A stretch of 64,000 nucleotides of DNA from Streptomyces sp. NBC_01465 (lineage in GTDB: Bacteria; Actinomycetota; Actinomycetes; Streptomycetales; Streptomycetaceae): assembly GCF_036227325.1 (NCBI RefSeq), contig NZ_CP109467.1:4340001-4404000 (forward strand), in the 5' to 3' direction. This document shows, piece after piece, positions 48,250-57,763 of this stretch. Each line of letters opens with the position of its first letter. Positions within the stretch are counted from its first letter, which is position 1. The position numbers and the translations under genes were made by a program. The notes below the pieces were generated by a model. That model saw only the letters and a program-made list of their open reading frames with translations. It made no database searches and was not told the origin of the DNA.

Positions 48250-48867
48250 ATGGCCTACCGCAAGACCCCAGCCGAAATCCGTCGCCTCGAAGCCGCCCGG
48301 GACCACCTCGTCGCCTGCGCCACGGCGGTCGTCGCCGAAGTGGGCTGGTCACAGGCGTCCGTGACGGCCGTCGCCGACTCCGCAGGCATCGCGGCGGGGT
48401 CCGTCTACCAGCACTTCCCGTCCAAGGCGGCGCTCGCCGTCGAGGTGTTCCGGCGGGCCGCCGGGCACGAGGTGGACGTGATCGGCGAGGTGCTGCACGG
48501 CCCCGGCGACCCGGTCGAGCGCCTCGGCCGCGGCATCGCGGTCTTCGCCCGCCGCGCCCTCGAGAACCGCGGCCTCGCCTACGCCCTGCTCGCAGCCCCC
48601 GCCGAACCGGCGGTCGGCGCCGAGCGCCTCGACTTCCGCCGCCGCTACCGCGCGCTCTTCGCCGAAGTCGTCCACGAAGGCATCGCGACCGGCCAACTCC
48701 CCGCCCAGAACGGGGAGATCACCGCCGCCGCCCTCACCGGCGCCATCGGCGAGGTCCTCGTCGACCCGCTCGCCGCCCCCGACGAGAACGCCGTCGACGA
48801 ACTCCTCGCCGACCTCACCGCCACGGCCCTGCGCTGCGCGGGCGCCGCCACCACCCCCATCGACTGA
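48250..48867 (+). CDS. TetR family regulator
   Basis: 205 residues. The helix-turn-helix lies at about 20-60: VVAEVGWSQASVTAVADSAGIAAGSVYQHFPSKAALAVEV. The C-terminal half is the ligand/dimer domain. It lies 14 bases before the acyl-CoA dehydrogenase gene in the same direction and probably regulates that operon; TetR regulators of fatty acid or acyl-CoA genes are common. No clear palindrome could be fixed in the promoter (48225-48249). Confidence 0.88.
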   Translation: MAYRKTPAEIRRLEAARDHLVACATAVVAEVGWSQASVTAVADSAGIAAGSVYQHFPSKAALAVEVFRRAAGHEVDVIGEVLHGPGDPVERLGRGIAVFARRALENRGLAYALLAAPAEPAVGAERLDFRRRYRALFAEVVHEGIATGQLPAQNGEITAAALTGAIGEVLVDPLAAPDENAVDELLADLTATALRCAGAATTPID

Positions 48868-48881
48868 CCGGAGGACGTCCG

Positions 48882-50507
48882 ATGCCCGAGACCCACGAAG
48901 TCACCAACCAGGCACCGCCGTTGACAGGTCATGACGCCGCCGACGACCCGGTACTCATCGAGGGCGTACGACGCGAAGGCGCCGAGTGGCACCTCGACGA
49001 CCTGCACCGCTTCGGGCGGGTCGCCGGTAGCGAGGAGGCCCGCACCTGGGCCGACCAGGCCAACCGCCACGAGCCCGAGCTCCGTACCCACGACCGCTAC
49101 GGCCACCGCATCGACGAGGTCGACTTCCACCCCGCCTACCACTCGCTGATGACCGCCACCGTCGGCGCGGGCGCGGCCGGTTCGGCCTGGGCGGACGAGC
49201 GGCCCGGGGCGCATGTCGCGCGCGCGTCGACCTTCATGGTGGCGACCATGATGGAGCAGGGCCACATGTGCCCGGTCTCCATGACGTACGCCGTCGTCCC
49301 CGCGCTGCGGCGCGCACCCGACCTCGCGAAGGTCTACGAACCGCTGCTCACCAGCTCCGTCTACGACCCGGGTCTGCGCGCCCCGGCCGGCAAGCGCGGG
49401 CTGCTCGCCGGGATGGGGATGACGGAGAAGCAGGGCGGCACCGACGTACGCGCCAATACGACCTCCGCGGTCGAACAGGCCGACGGGACATGGCGGTTGA
49501 GGGGGCACAAGTGGTTCACCAGCGCCCCGATGAACGACCTGTTCCTCGTCCTCGCGCAGGCGCCGGCCGGTCTGTCCTGCTTCCTGGTGCCGCGCGTCCT
49601 GCCCGACGGGAGCCGCAACACCTTCCGGATCCAGCGGCTCAAGGACAAGCTCGGCAACCGCTCGAACGCCTCCAGTGAGCCCGAGTTCGACGACACGGTG
49701 GCCTGGCTCGTCGGTGACGAGGGCAAGGGCGTACGCACCATCATCGACATGGTCACGATGACGCGTCTGGACTGCGTCCTCGGCTCCGCGGGCCACATCC
49801 GCGAGTCGCTCGCGCAGGCCGTGCACCACACCCGCCACCGCTCCGTCTTCGGCGCCAAGCTCGTCGACCAGCCGCTGATGCGCAATGTGCTGGCAGACCT
49901 GGGCCTGGAGTCGGAGGCAGCGACCACCCTCGGGCTGCGCCTCGCCGGGGCGGCCGACCGCGCCCAGCGCGGGGACGCGGGGGAGCGGGCGTTCCTGCGG
50001 CTGGCGACGGCCGTCTCCAAGTACTGGGTGTGCAAGCGGCAGCCGGCCTTCGTCGCGGAAGCCCTGGAATGCCTTGGCGGCAACGGTTATGACGAGGCGT
50101 CAGGAATGCCGCGCCTCTACCGCGAGGCTCCGCTCAACGGCATCTGGGAGGGCTCCGGAAACGTCAACGCCCTCGACATGCTGCGGGCGTTGGCCCGTGA
50201 GCCCGAGTCCCTCGCGGCCTTCGTCACGGAGATCGAGGCGGCGTCCGGTGCCGACCGCCGCCTGGACACGGCCTGGCGGGAGCTCCAGGGCGAACTCGTC
50301 CTCACCGAGGACGCCCCCCTGCGCGCCCGCCGCGTCATCGAGCGGGCTGCTCTGGTGCTGCAGGGCTCGCTTCTCGTACGGCACGCACCGGCCCCCGTCG
50401 CCGACGCGTTCTGCGCGTCGCGCCTGGCCGGGGACCGGGGCCTGGCCTTCGGGACGCTCCCGCCGGGCACGGACTTCGCGGCGCTGCTGGAGCGCATGCC
50501 GGTCTGA
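48882..50507 (+). CDS. aidB: AidB-like acyl-CoA dehydrogenase family flavoprotein
   Basis: 541 residues, the length of E. coli AidB. Flavin-binding regions GMGMTEKQGGTDVRANTTSA and HKWFTSAPMNDLFLVLAQ, the R-rich segment TRHRSVFGAKLVDQPLM, ECLGGNGYDEASGMPRLYREAPLNGIWEGSGN with the catalytic glutamate region. AidB proteins bind DNA and have weak dehydrogenase activity; in E. coli they belong to the adaptive response to alkylation. Whether this one acts on DNA or on acyl-CoA is open; the upstream TetR gene points to acyl-CoA control. ATG 48882 follows GGAGG. Confidence 0.85.
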   Translation: MPETHEVTNQAPPLTGHDAADDPVLIEGVRREGAEWHLDDLHRFGRVAGSEEARTWADQANRHEPELRTHDRYGHRIDEVDFHPAYHSLMTATVGAGAAGSAWADERPGAHVARASTFMVATMMEQGHMCPVSMTYAVVPALRRAPDLAKVYEPLLTSSVYDPGLRAPAGKRGLLAGMGMTEKQGGTDVRANTTSAVEQADGTWRLRGHKWFTSAPMNDLFLVLAQAPAGLSCFLVPRVLPDGSRNTFRIQRLKDKLGNRSNASSEPEFDDTVAWLVGDEGKGVRTIIDMVTMTRLDCVLGSAGHIRESLAQAVHHTRHRSVFGAKLVDQPLMRNVLADLGLESEAATTLGLRLAGAADRAQRGDAGERAFLRLATAVSKYWVCKRQPAFVAEALECLGGNGYDEASGMPRLYREAPLNGIWEGSGNVNALDMLRALAREPESLAAFVTEIEAASGADRRLDTAWRELQGELVLTEDAPLRARRVIERAALVLQGSLLVRHAPAPVADAFCASRLAGDRGLAFGTLPPGTDFAALLERMPV

Positions 50508-50525
50508 GAGGCGGTGGGGTGAGCG

Positions 50526-50561
50526 GGTAATGCCGCAGTAACGGCCGGTGCCTAGCGTCCG
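50526..50561 (+). promoter_or_regulatory. Promoter block 1 (shared with the subtilisin gene)
   Basis: GTAATGCC...AGTAACGGC...CTAGCGT, matching the block at 51654-51689 at 29 of 36 positions. TAGCGT (50553-50558) is the -10 candidate, 59 bases before the ATG. The repeated GTAA 11 bases apart suggests an activator or alternative sigma site. Confidence 0.6.
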
Positions 50562-50617
50562 TCCCGCTCACCGTCCGCACGGCCCCGAGCCGTGCCCAAC
50601 TACCCCGGGATTACCTC

Positions 50618-50977
50618 ATGTTGCGACACAACGCCTGGCGCGCCGCTCTCGTCGGCACCACCCTCACCGCCGTCACCGCACTCGGCGCGGGCGCGGCAAG
50701 TGCCGCCGGTGCGCAGGCCGACTCCATCGCCTGCCACTACGACGGTGCCATCTGCATGACCACGAACGACCCCTTCGAACCGACCGTGCTGGTCGCCGAC
50801 GGGGACTCGTACGACTTCGTCCGCGCCACCGAGATCACGAGCATCTCGAACGACACGACCATGACGTACTGCGTCGTCGGGGACTACACCTCCACGATCA
50901 CTCCCGGGCAGTCCATCGAGGTGACGCGCACGCTGACGAGCGTGGTGGCGGCGCCCGACGGCCACTGCGTCTCGTAA
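50618..50977 (+). CDS. Small secreted protein of unknown function
   Basis: 119 residues, signal peptide to about 30 (ALVGTTLTAVTALGAGAASAA). The mature ~88-residue part has four cysteines (ACHYDGAIC, YCVVG, HCVS), likely two disulfides, and is rich in Thr/Ser. It resembles small exported proteins of this genus but no family is recognised. Shares its promoter design with the subtilisin gene 750 bases downstream, suggesting coexpression. Confidence 0.75.
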   Translation: MLRHNAWRAALVGTTLTAVTALGAGAASAAGAQADSIACHYDGAICMTTNDPFEPTVLVADGDSYDFVRATEITSISNDTTMTYCVVGDYTSTITPGQSIEVTRTLTSVVAAPDGHCVS

Positions 50978-51011
50978 CACGGCAGTTGGCCGGCAGGCAC
51001 GGACACCTCGG

Positions 51012-51559
51012 TCAGGACAGTCCCCCGTCCTTCACCGTGCAGGTGTCCGTGTCCGCCGGGCACCAGTGCGTACGGCCGCCCACCAGGTGGAGTTCGAGAT
51101 CCGCGTCCGCCATGCCGCCCCGGTCGAGCGCCTCGCGCAGTGCGGTGGGCGCGGGCTGTGGCGGCAGGCCGAGTACGCCGATGACGACGACGCCGTTCCA
51201 TGGCGACAGTGATCGTGCCGGTGGTGAGCGGCACCGCGATCAGCACCACGACCGCGCCCACCGCCACCAGCGTCCGCCCGTGGAAGGTGAGGAGCAGCCC
51301 GGTCACGGCCAGCGGCGGCACCAGCGAGATGGCGATGGTGACACCGGGCAGGGTGTCGGAGATGTCGGCGCGTACGAGAGCGAAGGCGCCGACCGTGCCC
51401 GTCGCGAGGGCTGCCGATCGCCACCACACCCGCGCCCGCGATGACCGCGGCCAGCACGAGCAGTCCCCAGAAACGGGTCGAACTCGGGCTGCGTACCGAG
51501 CGTTCGATGAACAGCGTCTCGGTCATACGACGGACGGTGGCCGCGTCGACTGCTGCCAT
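51012..51559 (-). pseudogene. DUF389 membrane protein, decayed
   Basis: The product is split over three frames. It starts at ATG 51559 with GAAGGGA upstream and reads FWGLLVLAAVIAGAGV. Then it shifts near 51430 to SAALATGTVGAFALVRADIS and VSLVPPLAVTGLLL-like helices. It shifts again near 51190 to VVVIGVLGLPPQPAPTALREALDRGG, ending at 51012. The section normally between the first two parts is missing. Intact DUF389 proteins have about 330-480 residues. Sequencing error cannot explain the deletion. Confidence 0.7.
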
Positions 51560-51653
51560 GCCGGGTGTCCCTTCTCGCGCAACACGCGTACAGGGAACGG
51601 AGCATAAGCATCAAAACGGGATCTCTCGCGCACCCTTCCGGCTCGCGGCGCAC

Positions 51654-51689
51654 AGTAATGCCCGAGTAACGGCAGTTGTCTAGCGTGCG
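51654..51689 (+). promoter_or_regulatory. Promoter block 2, ahead of the subtilisin gene
   Basis: Counterpart of the block at 50526-50561, with GTAATGCC, AGTAACGGC and CTAGCGT all conserved. TAGCGT lies at 51681-51686, 38 bases before the ATG; GGAGGA (51711-51716) is the ribosome site. Confidence 0.6.
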
Positions 51690-51724
51690 AACACCCCCCG
51701 TATCGTTCCTGGAGGAACACCTTG

Positions 51725-54292
51725 ATGCACGTGCCTCGATCGCCCCGGCGCACACGCGCCGTCTGGGCCGCGGCCGCTCTTTCCGCCGCTGCCCTGCTGA
51801 CCGGACCGCTGCCCGCGGCGACCGCGGCGACCCAGACCACCACCCCGTCGGCGAAGGTCGACTCGGCCCTGCTGAAGGCCGTGGACAACGGCGCCGACAC
51901 GTCGTTCTTCGTGGTCCTCAAGGACCAGGCCGACCTGACCGGCGCCAAGACGAAGACCTCGCACTCCGCGAAGGCGAAGGCCGCCTACCAGGAGTTGCGC
52001 TCCACGGCGACCTCCGGACAGAAGTCGCTCAACGCCTTCCTCGACAAGAAGAAGGTCGGCCACACGGACTACTGGATCACCAACGCCGTCCGGGTGACGG
52101 GTGACCAGGACCTGGTCGAGCAGCTCGCGAAGCGCTCGGACGTCGCCTCCGTCGTCAAGGCCAAGTCGTACAAGCTCGACGACCTCGAGACGTCCGACGC
52201 CAAGGTCACCGGCGCGCGCACCGGCGCCGCCACGGAGGCCGACGGCACCACCGCCCTCGACTGGGGCATCAGCGACATCAAGGCCGACCAGGTCTGGGAC
52301 CAGTACCAGGACCGAGGCGAGGGCATCGTCGTCGCCAGCGTCGACTCGGGCGTCCAGTACGACCACCCGGACCTCGTCGACAACTACCGCGGCAACAACG
52401 GCGACGGCACCTTCACGAACGACTACAACTTCTACGACCCGTCGGGTACGTGCGCCACCAGCACCACCCCGTGCGACAACGCGGGCCACGGCACCCACAC
52501 CATGGGCACGATGGTCGGCAAGAACGGTATCGGCGTCGCGCCGAACGCGAAGTGGATAGCCGCGAAGGGCTGCGCGACAGAGAAGGCGTGCTACGACGCG
52601 GACCTGCTCGCCGCCGGCCAGTGGATCCTCGCACCGACCGACCACAACGGGCAGAACCCGCGCCCCGACCTGGCGCCGAACATCGTCAACAACTCGTGGG
52701 GCGGCGGCGAGACGACGTTCTACCAGGACATCGTCAAGGCCTGGAACTCCGCGGGCATCTTCGAGGCGTTCGCCGCCGGCAACGACGGCAACGGCGTGAC
52801 CTGCTCCACCACGGCCGCCCCCGGCGCGCAGGACACCTCCTACGGCGTCGGCGCGTACGACTCCAGCGGCAAGATCGCCTCCTTCTCCGGCTTCGGCCCC
52901 TCCCCGGTCGACGGCTCGGCGAAGCCGAACATCTCGGCTCCGGGCGTCGACGTCGAGTCCGCATGGCCGGGTTCGACGTACAACACCATCTCCGGTACGT
53001 CGATGGCGACCCCGCACGTCGCGGGCGCCGTCGCCCTGCTGTGGTCCGAGTCCCCGTCGCTCATCGGCAACATCGACGAGACGCGCAAGCTGCTCAACGA
53101 GGGCGCGACCGACGTCGACGACACCCACTGCGGCGGCACCGCCGGCATGAACAACGTCTGGGGCGAGGGCAAGCTCAACATCCTCTCCTCCGTCGAGAAG
53201 GCCCCGCACTCCGCCGTGGACGTCACCGGCAAGGTCACGTCCAAGACCACCGGCGCCGGCCTGGGCAACGTTGTCGTCAAGGTCACGGGTGAAGGGGCCA
53301 CGCGCACCGTGACCACGGCCCCCGACGGCTCCTACCGCTTCGCGGTGACCCCGGGCTCGTACGACATCTCGTACACCCTCTACGGCTACTCCACCGGCTC
53401 GGTCACCGGCCTCGCGGCCGTCACCGGCCAGAACCAGACCGAGGACGTCGCCCTCGACACCGTGCCCGCGCACGACGTCACCGGCACCGTCCTGGACGTC
53501 ACCGGCGAGCCGCTCGCCAAGGCCACCGTCAGCCTCCCCGGCATCCCGCTGCCCGCGGCCACCACCGACAGCAGCGGCCACTTCACCTTCACGGGGGTCG
53601 CCGAGGGCTCGTACACGGTGTCCACGACGCCCGCCGCACCGCTCCTGTGCAACGGCGACAGCGTCACCGACCTGACGGTCGACGGCGCCGAGTCGGTCAC
53701 CGTCAGGCTCCCGGCCCGCGCCGACGCCCACGGCAACAGCTGCACCCCGGCCACGTACTCCTGGATCAAGGGCACGACCAAGGTCGCGCTCAGCGGTGAC
53801 GAGGACGCCAAGTCCGTCGCGACGCCGTTCCCGGTGAAGCTGTACGGCGTCTCGTACTCCAGCGTCGGTGTCACCACGAACGGTCTGATCGACGTCCTGT
53901 CGGCGCGCGTCGGCGACTACACCAACAAACCGCTGTCCGCCGGGGTCCAGCCGCTGGGCGTCATCGCCCCGTTCTGGGACGACCTGACCCTCGACAAGAA
54001 GTCGAGCGTGCAGACGGCCACCACCGGCACCGCCGGCAACCGCAAGTTCGCGATCGTCTGGAACAACGCGGCCTTCGCGAGCGGCACTTCGAGCCGCGCC
54101 ACCTTCGAGGCGGTCTTCGACGAGGCCACCGGCGCGATCACCTTCCAGTACCAGTCCGTGCCCGGCAAGGGCGCGAGCGCCACGGTCGGCATCGAGAACC
54201 AGGCCGGCAGCGACGCCCTCCAGTACTCGTACAACCAGGCCGTCCTCACCGACGGTTCGGCGATCCGTATCGCCCAGGGAGCCCAGTCATGA
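51725..54292 (+). CDS. Secreted subtilisin-like serine protease (S8) with I9 propeptide
   Basis: 855 residues: signal peptide (to ~35), inhibitor I9-type propeptide (~45-150), S8 catalytic domain (~190-470) and C-terminal carboxypeptidase-regulatory-like folds (VTGKVTSKTTGAGLGNVVVKV, VTGTVLDVTGEPLAKATVSL) plus a beta-rich end. Triad Asp207 (VDSGVQYDHPDL), His255 (GHGTHTMGT) and Ser426 (GTSMATPHVAGA), all intact. ATG 51725 is favoured over TTG 51722. The stop overlaps the next gene by ATGA, so the protease is made together with the propeller protein. Confidence 0.93.
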   Translation: MHVPRSPRRTRAVWAAAALSAAALLTGPLPAATAATQTTTPSAKVDSALLKAVDNGADTSFFVVLKDQADLTGAKTKTSHSAKAKAAYQELRSTATSGQKSLNAFLDKKKVGHTDYWITNAVRVTGDQDLVEQLAKRSDVASVVKAKSYKLDDLETSDAKVTGARTGAATEADGTTALDWGISDIKADQVWDQYQDRGEGIVVASVDSGVQYDHPDLVDNYRGNNGDGTFTNDYNFYDPSGTCATSTTPCDNAGHGTHTMGTMVGKNGIGVAPNAKWIAAKGCATEKACYDADLLAAGQWILAPTDHNGQNPRPDLAPNIVNNSWGGGETTFYQDIVKAWNSAGIFEAFAAGNDGNGVTCSTTAAPGAQDTSYGVGAYDSSGKIASFSGFGPSPVDGSAKPNISAPGVDVESAWPGSTYNTISGTSMATPHVAGAVALLWSESPSLIGNIDETRKLLNEGATDVDDTHCGGTAGMNNVWGEGKLNILSSVEKAPHSAVDVTGKVTSKTTGAGLGNVVVKVTGEGATRTVTTAPDGSYRFAVTPGSYDISYTLYGYSTGSVTGLAAVTGQNQTEDVALDTVPAHDVTGTVLDVTGEPLAKATVSLPGIPLPAATTDSSGHFTFTGVAEGSYTVSTTPAAPLLCNGDSVTDLTVDGAESVTVRLPARADAHGNSCTPATYSWIKGTTKVALSGDEDAKSVATPFPVKLYGVSYSSVGVTTNGLIDVLSARVGDYTNKPLSAGVQPLGVIAPFWDDLTLDKKSSVQTATTGTAGNRKFAIVWNNAAFASGTSSRATFEAVFDEATGAITFQYQSVPGKGASATVGIENQAGSDALQYSYNQAVLTDGSAIRIAQGAQS

Positions 54293-57210
54293 CAACCCAC
54301 ACCTCACGGCGGGCCCTGCGCCTCGCCTCCTTCCTCACCGTGGCGGGCCTCGCGCTGACCGCGGCACCGCACGCGCTGGCCGCCGACGGCGACTCCGGGG
54401 CGACGACGCTCAGCAGCACGCAGGCGAAGAAGCTCGCCGACAACACCATGGTCGACGTGTACGGGGACAACGCCTCGACGTCCGGCGACTCCTCGTCCGA
54501 CGCGACGTCGGGCACGGACGCGACGTCCGGCACCGACGCGGGCACCGATGCCTCCACGGATGCGTCCACCCCGGTCACCTTCACCGCCAAGTCCGTCCTC
54601 GAAGGCGTACGCGGCGTCGGCGCCACCGTGCCCGCGGGCTCCGACGGCAGCTACTTCACCGTGCACAGCCTCGGCAACGTCCAGCTGCACAAGGCCGACG
54701 GCTCCACCGCCTGGGCGCGCACCAACACCTCCCTGTACAAGGACTGGCAGGTCAGTCCGGTCCGCCTGTACCAGTCGGAGCCGTACGCGGCCCACGTCCT
54801 GATGGGCTACAACGCGGTCTCCCCGTTCTCGCCCTACTCCGACCAGGGCTTCGACACCGGTGACCTCACCGGCGACGGCACCCCTGACATCGTTTTCTCG
54901 GCGAGCGTCGGCTCCAGCCCGTACCGGCCCTTCACCTCGCCCGGCTCCACGCTGCCCACCGGCACGTTCGTCACCGTCCTCGACGGCAAGACCGGCAAAA
55001 CGGTCTGGTCGAAGCTGTACTCGTACGCCACGAACGTGAAGATCGCCGACGGCACCCTGCTCGTCGCCAACGCGCCGCGGCTGAACCAGAACGCCCCGGC
55101 CGCCGAGACGGCCACGCTGACCGGCATCCGCTTCTCGTACGCGGACGGCGCCCTCACCCCGGCCACCACCTGGACGTACGACACCGGGACGACCGCGGCC
55201 GCCACCTGGGCCGCGCTTGAAGACGTCGGCGGCGGCAAGGTCGCCGCGGCCTGGGACCTGGTCAAGACCGCCACCACCGCCGGCCGCGGACGCACCGTCG
55301 TCCTCGACACCTCCGACGGTTCGGTCACCTGGCAGACGGACAGCGAGCTGTACGGCCGTCAGCTGCACCTGGACGCCTCGCGCAAGCGGATCGTCGCCCT
55401 GGAGCAGTCGGACACCACCTCGGACGACTACAAGTACGAGGTCGCCGCGTACGCCCTGGACACCGGCGAGCGCACCACCCTCGACACCCGGTCCAACGTG
55501 CTGCCCACCGCCATGACGATCGGCGACGCCGCCAAGGGCGGCGGCGACGAGTACGCGGTCAGCGAGTCGACGTACGACGAGAACATGGCCGTGAGCTCCA
55601 GCACGATCCGGGTCCTGGACGGCAGCGACGGCAACACCGTCCGCTGGACGTACACGACCAAGCGCGACGCCGACAACACGAGTTTCGGCCCGTCCACGTG
55701 GAGCCTGAACGCGGTGGGCGGCCAGCTGGTCGCCGCCGCGCAGGACGACGCCGGCGTCTCCACGGCCGACAATTCGGGCGGCGCCCGCTACGGCTCGCTG
55801 ACCGCGTTCACGAACACCGGCAAGGTGAGCTGGCAGCACGACGGGGTGACCGCGTCGTCCATGTACCAGCAGGTCTACAAGTCCGGCGGCAGCACCAACG
55901 TGCGCACCGTCGACCTGGAACAGAACATCCGCGAGTACGGTCTCGGCAACGGCAGCCAGAAGAGCCTGACGCCGCTGCAGGGCGAGCTGAACTACGGGCA
56001 GGCCGCCGACCTGAACGGCGACAAGAAGAAGGACGTCGTCGTCGGCGGCACGTCGCACGGTGTGTGGGCGTACGACGGAACGTCGCTGGTCAGCGGCGCG
56101 CCGAAGGTGCTGTGGAAGGCGTCCGTGACCGGCGCGGTGCACGACATCGAGACCGGTGACGTGAACGGCGACGGCACCGCCGACGTCGTGGTCGCCGCGG
56201 ACACCGCCACCGTCGTCCTGGACGGCAGGAACGGCAAGACCCTCGCCACCATCGACGGCAAGGGCCAGTACGTCCGCTCGGCCTCCGTCGCCGACGTCAA
56301 CGGCGACGGGAAGGCGGAGGTCCTCGTCCCGACCGACGCGCTGCGCGTCTACCGCGGCACCGGCAAGCAGCTGTGGGCGTACGCGGCCCCGGCCGGCTCC
56401 GGTGACGTGGTCTTCTCCGACCCGACCGTCGCCGACGGCCAGGTGTACGCGCAGTACACCAGCAAGAACTCGCTGGCCCTGGACAAGGCCGTGGTGAACG
56501 GCGTCGCGCTGAACGCCGCGAAGGGCACGGTCAAGTGGACGGCCGATCCCAAGGCTCCGGCCCAGGCGGCCAAGAGCGACCTGATCGGTGCGGTCCTCGA
56601 ACGCCCCGTCTACGCGTCGCAGGACATCCCGTACGCGGACGGGCACGCGGTCGTCTACACCTGGATCGCGCTGGCCGACCCGACCGTCGCCGGTGACCTC
56701 GCCACCGCGTCCCCGCGGACCGTCGTGGAGATCCGCGACGGGCGCACCGGAGAGGTGCTGCACCAGGCCCTCAGCGGCAGCCCGTGGTCGCACGGCAACT
56801 ACTTCACCGACGACCACGTGCTCTACCACATGGGATTCGGCGTCATCAACGGCTACGGCGCCGACGGCCAGGACACCTACGCCTCGGTGGTCCAGCCCCT
56901 GCGGCGCCTCGGCGTCGGCACAGGCCCCGGCGGACGCAAGATCCTCATCGGCGGCGTCGAGGGCGGCGTGGCCGCGTTCGACCCGTCGATCCTGACGACC
57001 GGCTACTCCTTCCAGGACGCCGCGGGCAGCGCCACCCTGATCGGCGCCCGCAGCTACATCGCGGGCGACCTGGACGGCGACGGAGTCGACGACGTGGTGT
57101 CGCTCAACTGGGACCGCAGCGGCTTCGACCGGATGACCCAGCTGCTGGGTTCGCGGGTCACCGACTCGGACAACGGCATCCACCAGATGACGACGTACAC
57201 CCTGTCCTGA
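54289..57210 (+). CDS. Secreted beta-propeller/FG-GAP protein coupled to the protease
   Basis: 973 residues. Signal peptide (to ~31, HALAA), then a short Asp/Ser/Thr/Ala repeat (DATSGTDATSGTDAGTDAST, ~66-85), then a propeller with PQQ-like blades (VTVLDGKTGKTVWSKLYS, RTVVLDTSDGSVTWQT) and FG-GAP loops DLTGDGTPD, DLNGDKKKD, DVNGDGTAD, DVNGDGKAE, DLDGDGVDD. Not close to proteins A-D beyond the repeat type. Starts within the protease stop (ATGA). Possibly a partner, substrate or anchor of the protease; not known. Confidence 0.88.
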   Translation: MTTHTSRRALRLASFLTVAGLALTAAPHALAADGDSGATTLSSTQAKKLADNTMVDVYGDNASTSGDSSSDATSGTDATSGTDAGTDASTDASTPVTFTAKSVLEGVRGVGATVPAGSDGSYFTVHSLGNVQLHKADGSTAWARTNTSLYKDWQVSPVRLYQSEPYAAHVLMGYNAVSPFSPYSDQGFDTGDLTGDGTPDIVFSASVGSSPYRPFTSPGSTLPTGTFVTVLDGKTGKTVWSKLYSYATNVKIADGTLLVANAPRLNQNAPAAETATLTGIRFSYADGALTPATTWTYDTGTTAAATWAALEDVGGGKVAAAWDLVKTATTAGRGRTVVLDTSDGSVTWQTDSELYGRQLHLDASRKRIVALEQSDTTSDDYKYEVAAYALDTGERTTLDTRSNVLPTAMTIGDAAKGGGDEYAVSESTYDENMAVSSSTIRVLDGSDGNTVRWTYTTKRDADNTSFGPSTWSLNAVGGQLVAAAQDDAGVSTADNSGGARYGSLTAFTNTGKVSWQHDGVTASSMYQQVYKSGGSTNVRTVDLEQNIREYGLGNGSQKSLTPLQGELNYGQAADLNGDKKKDVVVGGTSHGVWAYDGTSLVSGAPKVLWKASVTGAVHDIETGDVNGDGTADVVVAADTATVVLDGRNGKTLATIDGKGQYVRSASVADVNGDGKAEVLVPTDALRVYRGTGKQLWAYAAPAGSGDVVFSDPTVADGQVYAQYTSKNSLALDKAVVNGVALNAAKGTVKWTADPKAPAQAAKSDLIGAVLERPVYASQDIPYADGHAVVYTWIALADPTVAGDLATASPRTVVEIRDGRTGEVLHQALSGSPWSHGNYFTDDHVLYHMGFGVINGYGADGQDTYASVVQPLRRLGVGTGPGGRKILIGGVEGGVAAFDPSILTTGYSFQDAAGSATLIGARSYIAGDLDGDGVDDVVSLNWDRSGFDRMTQLLGSRVTDSDNGIHQMTTYTLS

Positions 57211-57235
57211 CCTTCACCAGCACACAGCAGTCCTG

Positions 57236-57266
57236 AAGGGAGCCGGCAACACCAGCCGGCTCCCTT
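57236..57266 (+). terminator. Terminator of the protease operon
   Basis: Perfect 12-bp stem (57236-57247 with 57255-57266) and 7-base loop, 26 bases after the stop. Confidence 0.78.
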
Positions 57267-57364
57267 CGGGCATTCCCGGGGCTTCCCCGAAATGCGAGAA
57301 AGCGGAGTGCGGGAGACACTCGCTCCACCACTCGCATTCCAGCTCCAGCAGTAAAGGGGAAGCC

Positions 57365-57763
57365 ATGGACAACTACCCGCTTCTCGATCTCTTTCTGACG
57401 ATGCTGTATTTCTTCCTGTGGGTCATGTGGCTCTTCCTGCTGTTCAGGGTCGTCGTGGACGTCTTCCGCGACGACGAACTGAGCGGCTGGGGCAAGGCAG
57501 GATGGCTGGTCTTCTGCATCGTGCTCCCGTTCCTCGGGGTCCTCGTCTACGTCATCGCCCGCGGCAGCGGAATGGGCCGGCGTGACGCGAAGCAGGCGAA
57601 GGCGGCGGAATCCGCGTTCCAGGACTACATCCGGAAAACCGCCGCGGAGACGAATTCCGGCACGAGCGGAACCGACGAACTGACGAAACTCGCCGCGCTG
57701 CACGATTCCGGTGCGCTCACCGACGAGGAATTCGACAAGGCGAAGACAAAGCTCCTCGCCTGA
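57365..57763 (+). CDS. PLDc_N/SHOCT membrane protein
   Basis: 132 residues. Two transmembrane helices (LTMLYFFLWVMWLFLLFRVVVDVF and WLVFCIVLPFLGVLVYVIA) form the PLDc_N-like unit; a charged linker leads to a C-terminal SHOCT domain (DELTKLAALHDSGALTDEEFDKAKTKLLA). SHOCT is a short oligomerisation module. ATG 57365 follows AAAGGGGA. Function unknown; common in actinobacteria. Confidence 0.88.
   Translation: MDNYPLLDLFLTMLYFFLWVMWLFLLFRVVVDVFRDDELSGWGKAGWLVFCIVLPFLGVLVYVIARGSGMGRRDAKQAKAAESAFQDYIRKTAAETNSGTSGTDELTKLAALHDSGALTDEEFDKAKTKLLA

Noticed and set aside
54480-54570. Asp/Ser/Thr repeat in the propeller protein as a mobile or regulatory repeat
   Set aside because: It is a short in-frame linker of low complexity just after the signal peptide.
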